A DNA stretch of 58,258 bases from a virus. Shown one piece after another: positions 15,117 through 22,165 of the stretch (position 1 is its first letter; each line of letters opens with the position of its first letter). The notes under the pieces were generated by a model. It was not told where the DNA came from, did not search any database, and saw only the letters and a program-made list of their open reading frames with translations. Made by a program: the position numbers and the translations under genes. The DNA lies in IMG/VR virus record IMGVR_UViG_3300046413_000884, positions 1 to 58,258 of that record. One strand, given 5' to 3'.

Positions 15117-15659
15117 TCATAAAACTGTTATATTATATATGCTGTATTTGAAGGTTGCTTCTGCGGTAACGTATTGAATATCAGAGTCAGTTGCATCGAA
15201 GTTAATTGTGGATAAACTGACAGGAAATACATCTAGGAAATCAACTCTTGCAACTTCATTGAATTGACTGTTGTAGATAAACAGACTTGCATCTGAATAT
15301 TCACCTAAAGCATTTCTCGCATCATTAGATGGGTTGTATCTATCTTGCTCTTTAAGTGCTGTAAACTCATCAAGACTTTCTGGGAAACCAAGTGCCCTTA
15401 ACCAGTTATGCACTTCCATATAATTAGTCAGATTCTCATCTACAAAAAAACGAAGTGAGAAATCTGCATAAGTTAACTTATCACCTGGTACAGGAAGATT
15501 CTTCAGGTATGTTGGTTGCTCTGCAAATCCAAGGTTGATACCAGGAATTGATGCAGAATTAGAAAAGAAATCTGCTTTGGGTACTTTAGTAATTGTAAAT
15601 TTAAATCCAACAGGAGACAGATAGTTCCTATTGTCGAGTTGATTATTCCAGGGTTTCAT
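15117..15659 (-). CDS. 3: gp3-like tail completion protein (tube-like fold)
   Basis: The protein is 180 residues. It has the beta-rich pattern of the tail-tube/terminator group: GFKFTITKVPKADFFSNSAS, then YADFSLRFFVDENLTNYMEV and a C-terminal DVFPVSLSTINFDATDSD. In cyanophages the gene between the capsid region and uvsY is usually annotated as gp3, tail completion and sheath stabiliser. The name rests on position and style more than direct similarity; a second tube-like or gp54-like role is the alternative. It overlaps the preceding gene's stop by four bases. Confidence 0.65.
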   Translation of the reverse strand: MKPWNNQLDNRNYLSPVGFKFTITKVPKADFFSNSASIPGINLGFAEQPTYLKNLPVPGDKLTYADFSLRFFVDENLTNYMEVHNWLRALGFPESLDEFTALKEQDRYNPSNDARNALGEYSDASLFIYNSQFNEVARVDFLDVFPVSLSTINFDATDSDIQYVTAEATFKYSIYNITVL

Positions 15660-15898
15660 TCTCCTCCACCTCCATTTCCACCATTTCCATTGCCATTAGA
15701 ACCGTTATCACCATTAGAGTTACCATTCTTTGGTCCATTTGAATCCTCAGAATCATTATCCTTTTCTAGATAACCACCACGACCGACATGAAAACCACGA
15801 GGCATCTTCTTACACTTCTTATCATCGAAGCAATAGTATTCTCCAGTAGGGCATCTTTTTGTTGCTGCCTCTTCAATAAACCTATCGAAAGATTTCAT
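15656..15898 (-). CDS. Cys-containing protein with Asn/Gly-rich tail
   Basis: The protein is 80 residues. The start MKSFDRFIEEAATKR is followed by a compact block CPTGEYYCFDDKKCKKMPRG with three cysteines, then FHVGRGGYLEKD and a low-complexity Asn/Gly/Ser tail of some 30 residues. It follows the gp23 terminator and a CTAAATA late-type box, so it is probably late. The Cys block could bind metal or form a disulphide knot. I know of no function. Confidence 0.7.
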   Translation of the reverse strand: MKSFDRFIEEAATKRCPTGEYYCFDDKKCKKMPRGFHVGRGGYLEKDNDSEDSNGPKNGNSNGDNGSNGNGNGGNGGGGE

Positions 15899-15918
15899 TC
15901 GCCTTATTTATTTACTTA

Positions 15919-15925
15919 TATTTAG
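15919..15925 (-). promoter_or_regulatory. late-type -10 box after the gp23 terminator
   Basis: CTAAATA on the minus strand lies right after the T-tract of the gp23 terminator and 20 bases before the ATG at 15898. It would start the gp3-uvsY-uvsW transcript. Confidence 0.5.
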
Positions 15926-15927
15926 AC

Positions 15928-15953
15928 AAAAAAAGGGAGTCCGAAGACTCCCT
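15928..15953 (-). terminator. strong rho-independent terminator after gp23
   Basis: An eight-base-pair stem AGGGAGTC/GACTCCCT closed by a TTCG tetraloop is followed by seven T residues on the minus strand. It ends the late head-gene transcript 30 bases after the gp23 stop. Confidence 0.92.
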
Positions 15954-15982
15954 GATGAAATGTGAATGCCCGTAGGCAAATA

Positions 15983-17407
15983 TCACATGAGGTTTTCGAC
16001 TCTAACGCGACGATAGTAGCGGTTAGCGGACTGCTTGATGCGTCCAAGTCCTTGTGTGGTTCCTTCTGCGAAGGGGTTAGCAACCATACCATATCTCGTC
16101 TTAAATCCGATTTTTGGTTGGAAGGTGTCCTGACCAACTGCACGAACCATCTGAAGAGGAACGTAAGGGCAGTAGAACAGTCCAGCGTCATAAGGGGAAG
16201 AACCCTTATAACCAGCAACGAAGTACTGGGAAGCACGCAGGTTAGCAGAATAAGGATCGATGTATACACGATACTTACCTTGCAGAACACCAGCGAAGGT
16301 GTTACCGGTGTCGTCAACGTTAAGGTTAGCGTTGAGTGCGGGGGTGTAATCAAGTACACCAGCCATGGTGAGTGCGGAAGCAACGTCTGCGGAACACAGA
16401 ATCATGTTGCCCTTTCCTCTACGAGTGCGTTGGGCGATTGCGTTCGCTTCGCGCTCGATCTGGAACAGAAGTCCTTTGAACTTCTCAACAGACCAACGAC
16501 CGTTGGAGTCAACGTCAAGGTCAAAAGTACCAGCGGTAGCAGTGTTGGTTTGAGCACCAGGTTCTGCAGCCTTGTAGATGGTACGGATGACTTCACGGTT
16601 GATTTCAGCAAGAATCTCAGTGCTAAGGATGTTAGCGAGTTCTGCTTCAGCGTTCAGACCGTGGATTGCCTTAAGGTCTTGTGCCAGTTCCAGGGAATAC
16701 TCTGCTTTCAGAGCTCTGGACTTAGCGGTTACAGTGACTTTCTCGATCGAGAATGCCATCTGGTTGAACTGGTCGCCTGAACCATCTCCGAGGTCCTCAG
16801 CGTCACCAGTATGCATACCCTGACCTACGTTGTAGGCAAGTTGGGCTGCTGTTTGGTTGGTAAGCAGAGCAGGGTTAGTGCCAGCTTCGTTAGTCTTCTG
16901 AGCGCCAGTACCGAAACCAACAGTCTGTCCGTCAGATGCTTGACCGGTGTAGAGACCTTGCTCCAGATCACCGCCATCATTCTGACCAGAGAATGCGGTA
17001 TCTGCTTCATCAAACAGGGCTTCAGTGCCAGACTGATTGGTGTAGCGTGAACGCATCGCGAAGATAAGTCCGGTAGGACCGTTCATTGGTTGTACGCCAG
17101 CAAGGTCATATGCGACCAGGTTAGGCATAGAACGACGGATCAGGGAGATCAGTACAGGGTCGAAACCTGCAACTGGACCACCAGCGGTTGCACCGCCACC
17201 GAAACCACCGGAAGCGCCACCAGCATTAGCTGCGTTGGTAGGTGCCTCAGACAGGAAGTTTCTTTCCTCGTTCAGGAATTTTTCTTGGTTCTCCAGGAGA
17301 ACTGCGGTAACCATTCTACGATGCGAATCGGTGATTTTCTCAGCGCCTTCGTAATCGAGTAATGGTGCCCACTTCTCCTGCAGTTGTTCACCGTTGAACA
17401 TTTGCAT
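15983..17407 (-). CDS. 23: major capsid protein gp23
   Basis: The protein is 474 residues (T4 gp23: 521). It contains MRSRYTNQSGTEALFDEADT, VTAKSRALKAEYSLELAQDL and the C-terminal PFAEGTTQGLGRIKQSANRY YRRVRVENLM region typical of T4-like capsids. It builds the head hexamers and is trimmed at the N-terminus by gp21 in T4. The ATG at 17407 is preceded by AGAGGA. GC content is higher and codon use more even than in neighbours, as expected for the most highly expressed phage gene. It follows gp20, gp21 and gp22 in T4 order and is closed by a strong terminator. Confidence 0.97.
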   Translation of the reverse strand: MQMFNGEQLQEKWAPLLDYEGAEKITDSHRRMVTAVLLENQEKFLNEERNFLSEAPTNAANAGGASGGFGGGATAGGPVAGFDPVLISLIRRSMPNLVAYDLAGVQPMNGPTGLIFAMRSRYTNQSGTEALFDEADTAFSGQNDGGDLEQGLYTGQASDGQTVGFGTGAQKTNEAGTNPALLTNQTAAQLAYNVGQGMHTGDAEDLGDGSGDQFNQMAFSIEKVTVTAKSRALKAEYSLELAQDLKAIHGLNAEAELANILSTEILAEINREVIRTIYKAAEPGAQTNTATAGTFDLDVDSNGRWSVEKFKGLLFQIEREANAIAQRTRRGKGNMILCSADVASALTMAGVLDYTPALNANLNVDDTGNTFAGVLQGKYRVYIDPYSANLRASQYFVAGYKGSSPYDAGLFYCPYVPLQMVRAVGQDTFQPKIGFKTRYGMVANPFAEGTTQGLGRIKQSANRYYRRVRVENLM

Positions 17408-17458
17408 TTGATTTTTCCTCTATTAAAAGTGTTTAGGGTTTATCTTATAATGTAAAAC

Positions 17459-18553
17459 TTACTTTTTAGAAACTCTCTGCAGAGCAGTAAGATATCCTTC
17501 CATAGAACCAGAAACATTCTGGGTCATGGATGCTTCTTCTGCAATGTACTCAGAAGAATCTCTTTGAGCACTGGCATTAGGTCTGGAGGGGAAATATGCC
17601 TCTCTCAGGGTTACCAGTTTCTCACGGTAGTCTGTTTCACTATCAAACTCAACACTTTCGGCAAGAGTAGCGAGCTTCTCTTTCTGAGTGACTGCAAGTC
17701 CTTCAGAAATTTCACCTAAGATTCCATCAGATGTGGATTCTGCTAATCTTCTATTAAGAGCGACATTTCTGTCGATCTGCTCATTGAGTTTTCCTTCCAT
17801 TTCATCAAGTTTATTTACCATGCTCTCAAGTACATCATATCTATCTTCAGGGATTGAAACATAATGTTCTTCAAAAAGTTGCTTCATTCCGGTGAGGAAC
17901 GACTCAGACATTTCTGACTTAAGTCCTTCTTCAACAGTCAGTTGGTTTTCTTCCAACCACTCGGATGAAACATACTCAAGATATGAATCGACACGTTCGG
18001 TCGTTTCAGTCTTGAATGTTGCTACTTGCTCTTCAATAACAGTAGCATAGGATGCTTCCAGGTCTTCTTTGATTTCTGCAACTTTAGCATTGATTGCTGC
18101 TTCAAAGATAGTCTTTGCTTTTTCCTGGAACTCTTCGGAGAGTTCTTCGCCTTGGAGAAGTGCTTCGACATCGGCATCGATATCCAATTCAACAACTTCT
18201 TCTTCGACGACTTCTTCTTCTGTGATTTCCTCTTCAGTAACTTCCTCTTCGGAAACTACTTCTTGATCATCAGAAATCTCAGAATCTTCTTCTTCCTTCA
18301 TGCCAGCAGGCATTGCTTCTGCAGGCTTTGCGCCTTTGTTAACAACATCCTTAACTTGCTTAAGGGTAGCGCCTGGAGTCTTCAGTTTTGCTGAATCATC
18401 GTCAGGCTTGTAGTTTTCTGGGGTAGGACCGCCAAGATCTTCTACGCTTGCTCCAGATGGCTTTACCATTGGTTCTGCTGGTTTGGCACCGGCAGTTACA
18501 GCGTTTTCCTTAACGTCTACTTCCATTTCGTGTAAATTTGTGCCACTGGACAT
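17459..18553 (-). CDS. 22: prohead core scaffold gp22
   Basis: The protein is 364 residues (T4 gp22: 269). A disordered N-terminus with repeated GAKPAE segments leads to a run of Glu-rich repeats (EEVTEEEITEEEVVEEEVVE, about residues 98-120), then long helices likely to form coiled coils. This is the scaffold around which the gp23 shell assembles; in T4 it is digested by gp21. It lies between gp21 and gp23 as in T4. The acidic repeat block and greater length are notable. Confidence 0.9.
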   Translation of the reverse strand: MSSGTNLHEMEVDVKENAVTAGAKPAEPMVKPSGASVEDLGGPTPENYKPDDDSAKLKTPGATLKQVKDVVNKGAKPAEAMPAGMKEEEDSEISDDQEVVSEEEVTEEEITEEEVVEEEVVELDIDADVEALLQGEELSEEFQEKAKTIFEAAINAKVAEIKEDLEASYATVIEEQVATFKTETTERVDSYLEYVSSEWLEENQLTVEEGLKSEMSESFLTGMKQLFEEHYVSIPEDRYDVLESMVNKLDEMEGKLNEQIDRNVALNRRLAESTSDGILGEISEGLAVTQKEKLATLAESVEFDSETDYREKLVTLREAYFPSRPNASAQRDSSEYIAEEASMTQNVSGSMEGYLTALQRVSKK

Positions 18554-18601
18554 TTTAGAACTCTCCGAAAATAACCTATTTGTAGTTAATTAAACTATAT
18601 T

Positions 18602-18609
18602 TATTTATA
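18602..18609 (-). promoter_or_regulatory. late-type -10 box upstream of gp22
   Basis: TATAAATA on the minus strand lies about 50 bases before the gp22 ATG, in the gap between gp21 and gp22. Confidence 0.6.
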
Positions 18610-18611
18610 AT

Positions 18612-19262
18612 TTAAAGATTTGATAGAAAATCACCCCATAACTGGAGTTTGTTTTCTTCAAGTCTGTTTTGATCAACAAGAGTATTTATCCTCTTTCTGG
18701 TATTACTGCAAAATCTTTCACGAAGGATTCCACCTTCCCAGACCCACTCTTTTCCTTCCATAATTCCGTCAACAAAAGCATCAGGTGCAGAAGGGTCAGC
18801 AACGATATCTGCGGCAGTTGCCAACATGAAATCTTCACCAACAACATTAATACCTTCGTTGTTCAGTTTTAATGAACCAACACCACGAGAAGAAACTCCG
18901 AGTTTTACACCTTCACCAATCAGTGACTGTGCAATCTTACCCATTGGGGTGCTCAAAAGTTGTGCTTTACCATAAATGTTGGAACCTCTTTGCTCAAGAG
19001 CAACAATTTTATGGGATACACGGTCAAGGTTGATAGTTGGACCATCGGGGTGACCGAGTTCTCCAAGTGCTCTACCTTTGTTGGTATACATTTCATTGTA
19101 TCTACCAACCTCTTTGCAGAGAGTCGAAATGGGATACATACGACCATTACGGTTCTTGATGTCACCCTGAAGGAAAGTTCCCTCAATGTACATCTTCTTT
19201 TTAGCACCCTTTCCTTCGGTGATAAATTCTACGGTTTCAACCTCTTCTCTGATTAGTTTCAT
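18612..19262 (-). CDS. 21: prohead protease gp21
   Basis: The protein is 216 residues (T4 gp21: 212). It has the herpes-type assemblin pattern: LGELGHPDGPTINLDRVSHK with the catalytic His and the later GVSSRGVGSLK with the nucleophilic Ser. It matures the prohead by cutting scaffold and capsid proteins, then itself. It lies six bases after the 85-residue gene. Confidence 0.93.
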   Translation of the reverse strand: MKLIREEVETVEFITEGKGAKKKMYIEGTFLQGDIKNRNGRMYPISTLCKEVGRYNEMYTNKGRALGELGHPDGPTINLDRVSHKIVALEQRGSNIYGKAQLLSTPMGKIAQSLIGEGVKLGVSSRGVGSLKLNNEGINVVGEDFMLATAADIVADPSAPDAFVDGIMEGKEWVWEGGILRERFCSNTRKRINTLVDQNRLEENKLQLWGDFLSNL

Positions 19263-19267
19263 TTTTC

Positions 19268-19525
19268 TTAGTTTCTGTAAGCAACTTTTACAACTTTAAC
19301 TGAAGCACCATTTGAAGCGGCAGATAGTTTATCAGTAGGTTCTTTTTCAAGAACAACGGTCTCACCATTTTTTACCGTAAGACTTCCGATAGCATTATCA
19401 CTTGCATCAGTTCTTGAAATAACTAATGCTGCAGAGTGACCGTTATACAGTCTAACTACAGTTGCATTACCAACATTACCAGCAGCATTTAAATTTGTTT
19501 CTGCTGCTAAGACCTTAATCAGCAT
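19268..19525 (-). CDS. small beta-rich protein at the gp68 position
   Basis: The protein is 85 residues, mostly beta-strand in pattern: ATVVRLYNGHSAALVISRTD, then GSLTVKNGETVVLEKEPTDK. It overlaps the gp67-like gene by eleven bases and precedes gp21. T4 has gp68, a core protein, at this point, but no sequence likeness is visible. A capsid or core accessory role is inferred from position. Confidence 0.7.
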   Translation of the reverse strand: MLIKVLAAETNLNAAGNVGNATVVRLYNGHSAALVISRTDASDNAIGSLTVKNGETVVLEKEPTDKLSAASNGASVKVVKVAYRN

Positions 19526-19751
19526 CTTCGTCTCCGGTTTGTGTTTCTTCCTCTTCGTCCTCTTCGGACTCTACTTCAACTTCATCGGTTTCATCTTCTA
19601 CTTCTTCATCACCAAATACAGAAGCACCGATTTCTGGTCGGATTGCATCTATTTTAGATGAAGATTTAGCATACAAAATTTCTTTAATTTTGTCACTAAC
19701 CTCAGATGGAGATGATTCATTACCCACCAACATATTCATTAAATCATCCAT
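19515..19751 (-). CDS. 67: acidic prohead core protein, gp67-like
   Basis: The protein is 78 residues. The N-terminal half is helical (MDDLMNMLVGNESSPSEVSD) and the C-terminal half is almost wholly Glu/Asp (VEVESEEDEEEETQTGDEDA). T4 gp67 is also a small core protein with a strongly acidic tail, between genes 20 and 21. The name rests on composition and position. Confidence 0.7.
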   Translation of the reverse strand: MDDLMNMLVGNESSPSEVSDKIKEILYAKSSSKIDAIRPEIGASVFGDEEVEDETDEVEVESEEDEEEETQTGDEDAD

Positions 19752-19781
19752 TTTGTATCAAAAATTATAAGAACTATTATT

Positions 19782-19789
19782 TATTTATA
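19782..19789 (-). promoter_or_regulatory. late-type -10 box upstream of gp67
   Basis: TATAAATA on the minus strand overlaps the end of gp20 and lies about 30 bases before the ATG at 19751. Confidence 0.6.
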
Positions 19790-21470
19790 TCTCACCACCT
19801 TCTGGTGCTTCAACTGCCTTCTCTTGACCTGCTAAATCTGGTTCATTGACAGGTGCTCCGAGACTCATTGGATCTGCATTTGGATCAATTGGTAATCCAG
19901 TATTTGGGTCAATAGGAACATTTGGATCAGGAAGAATACCTGCTTCAATTTCTTTTTCAATCTGTTGATCCATTTCAATGATTTCAGTTTCAGTCTGCTT
20001 CAGAATTTTATTTCTCACATAATATGCAGAAAAATATCTACCCATATAGGGTTCCATTGCAGCAATAACACCAAGTTGCTCATTGAGAAGTTCATTCTCC
20101 TTGAGGTCAGAGAAGTGATTATCATACAGATAATCATACTGGATATGATCTTCTAATTCCTGCCAATCATCAGCAGTGATGATATTCTTTAGAATCAACT
20201 GGGTCTTCAACATATCGTTGAACATTCCAGAAAATCTTTTACGCAGTCTACCAACAAACTTGGTAAACTTAAGTTCATCACGCAAAATTTCAGAAGAACG
20301 ACCAAGATTAAATCCACCAGAACTATCAAGTCTACTAGAAGGAACGTTCAGTGATTTGTAGAGTTTAGTCTGAAAGTAATCAACGTCAGACAATTCTCCA
20401 AGGTTTTGACCACCAGGTAGTGTAGAAATCTCAGTTCCTCTACCACCTTCTCTTCTAGGTAACCAGAAATCCTCAAGCATTGCCATATGCTTACGGTCAT
20501 CACGGATTTCTCCAGTACTCGCATTATATACAAGTTTATTACGATAGCGATTCATCACATCGCGTAGATATTGTTCTGCTTTTACCTTGGGCAGATTGCC
20601 AACATCAATATAGAAAATTCTACGTTCTGGAGCACGAGACAGTCTGTAAATAACAAGACTGTCTTCAACCATTCTCAATTGATTAAGTGCCTTGATTGCT
20701 TTATGCAAATAAGATAAAATTGTTTGCTTATTCCTATCTACCAATCCAGAGGTTACAAATACAATTGCATCTTTTGAAATTTTTACTGCACCTTTGGCAT
20801 TTCTGTTTGGATAAATTCCACCACCACCTTTTTGTGCAGAGTTAGGATCATAAAGATAATACTCTTCTACTTCAGGTGTCTTATAATTCTCTGGATTAGT
20901 GGGATCTTTTCCATTTCTTGCAACATTAAATGGAGATTCAGAATTTGGTCCGCCTTTTTCTTGCTTACGGATTAAACGAATTTTAAGTGGATCAATATAT
21001 CTAATATCCTGAATGCCAGCAGATGGATCATTAAGATCAATTACTTTATGGTAAAATATTCTTCCATCAATGTACCAATTCCTAAAAATTTCATGAGCCT
21101 TCCTATCGAAGTTCATCATGTTTTTGATATTTTGAAACTCTTCTCTAATAAGATCTTTTAGTTTATCCGAAGCAGGAAGGTTTGATAACTCAACTTGTAC
21201 TGGTGAATCATTGAGATCAGAAACAATTGCTTCATTTACAATATCTTCAATCGCACTATCACACTCAGGATGTAAACACATCTCACGATATCTACGAATC
21301 AAATCCTGCTCAGACTTATAAACTCCCTCGATATCTACGTATTGACCGTAGAAACCGCTGGAGAGATAAAAATCTGATTTGTCCTCATCTGTTTGAGGTA
21401 CAGGGGAGACAATGCCTTTCGACTTGTTCTCCCCCGGATCTGGTAGTTTAAAACCAAATAATTTAGACAT
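19785..21470 (-). CDS. 20: portal protein gp20
   Basis: The protein is 561 residues (T4 gp20: 524). It contains RYREMCLHPECDSAIEDIVN, then NEAIVSDLND, RIFYIDVGNLPKVKAEQYLR and MLEDFWLPRREGGRGTEIST, all strongly conserved in T4-like portals. Twelve copies form the vertex through which DNA enters and leaves. The C-terminus is a Pro/Asp-rich tail (IPVDPN-like, residues 515-561). gp20 is the standard marker gene for cyanomyoviruses. Confidence 0.96.
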   Translation of the reverse strand: MSKLFGFKLPDPGENKSKGIVSPVPQTDEDKSDFYLSSGFYGQYVDIEGVYKSEQDLIRRYREMCLHPECDSAIEDIVNEAIVSDLNDSPVQVELSNLPASDKLKDLIREEFQNIKNMMNFDRKAHEIFRNWYIDGRIFYHKVIDLNDPSAGIQDIRYIDPLKIRLIRKQEKGGPNSESPFNVARNGKDPTNPENYKTPEVEEYYLYDPNSAQKGGGGIYPNRNAKGAVKISKDAIVFVTSGLVDRNKQTILSYLHKAIKALNQLRMVEDSLVIYRLSRAPERRIFYIDVGNLPKVKAEQYLRDVMNRYRNKLVYNASTGEIRDDRKHMAMLEDFWLPRREGGRGTEISTLPGGQNLGELSDVDYFQTKLYKSLNVPSSRLDSSGGFNLGRSSEILRDELKFTKFVGRLRKRFSGMFNDMLKTQLILKNIITADDWQELEDHIQYDYLYDNHFSDLKENELLNEQLGVIAAMEPYMGRYFSAYYVRNKILKQTETEIIEMDQQIEKEIEAGILPDPNVPIDPNTGLPIDPNADPMSLGAPVNEPDLAGQEKAVEAPEGGEI

Positions 21471-21498
21471 TAATCAAAGTTTGAACTTATTATTCTAC

Positions 21499-21506
21499 TA
21501 TTTATA
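21499..21506 (-). promoter_or_regulatory. late-type -10 box upstream of gp20
   Basis: TATAAATA on the minus strand overlaps the gp19 stop and lies about 30 bases before the gp20 ATG. Confidence 0.6.
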
Positions 21507-22137
21507 CTCCAGTTCCTAACTGACTTGTGCCGTCAGGATTCAGTGCTTCACTCCACTGAACTTCCATGGTTACTGAAAATTCCTCAATTGTATCAGAACT
21601 ATCGTAAGATAGTGCGATATCAGAGACGTTAGTTGGGAATGAACCATAGAATTTGTACTGCTTGAGTACAGGAATTTGTGCATCGGTAGTTGGTTGGACA
21701 CCACCTACTTGTGCTCTTCCAAGTTGCTTGACATACATATCCTGCTGATATTCAGTTGGATTTGTAATTCCAGCGTTATCTTCATGCTTGTTGATGAGAT
21801 TCATCCATCTCTCGAAAGCAGTTCTGATAGTGAAATCAACATCATTGATGATGGTGATGGTCCATGGATCGAATGTTCTGTCTCCAGCAACTTTCAGGTT
21901 TCTACCCCTGAAAGGAATGTTGATTGGAGAGATGTTAGAAGCAGGAAGGTTTGCTGCCTTAACCATAAAACGAGTTCTGTCGGTTAAAGCATCCTTCGAT
22001 GTTCCTTCGGGGATAGCGTCATCGGGGAAGTACAATTCACACTCAAATAGATTGGGTCTTGCACCTCCACCGATCATTCTGCCCTTAAATGCATCAAGGG
22101 TTCTGTCCTTGGTATTTGGAGCGTTACGGTTTGCCAT
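21502..22137 (-). CDS. 19: tail tube protein gp19
   Basis: The protein is 211 residues (T4 gp19: 163). It contains RTRFMVKAANLPASNISPIN, then VAGDRTFDPWTITIINDVDF and GSFPTNVSDIALSYDSSDTI, the pattern of T4-like tube subunits that form the inner tail channel. It follows the sheath gene gp18 as in T4. Confidence 0.94.
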   Translation of the reverse strand: MANRNAPNTKDRTLDAFKGRMIGGGARPNLFECELYFPDDAIPEGTSKDALTDRTRFMVKAANLPASNISPINIPFRGRNLKVAGDRTFDPWTITIINDVDFTIRTAFERWMNLINKHEDNAGITNPTEYQQDMYVKQLGRAQVGGVQPTTDAQIPVLKQYKFYGSFPTNVSDIALSYDSSDTIEEFSVTMEVQWSEALNPDGTSQLGTGV

Positions 22138-22165
22138 TAGATGTTTCCTCTATTGTGTGAATTAA

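Noticed and set aside
15962-16780. 272-residue open frame on the plus strand opposite gp23
   Set aside because: It is wholly antisense to the capsid gene, rich in Ser, Val and Cys as expected for a mirror frame, and has no ribosome site or promoter.
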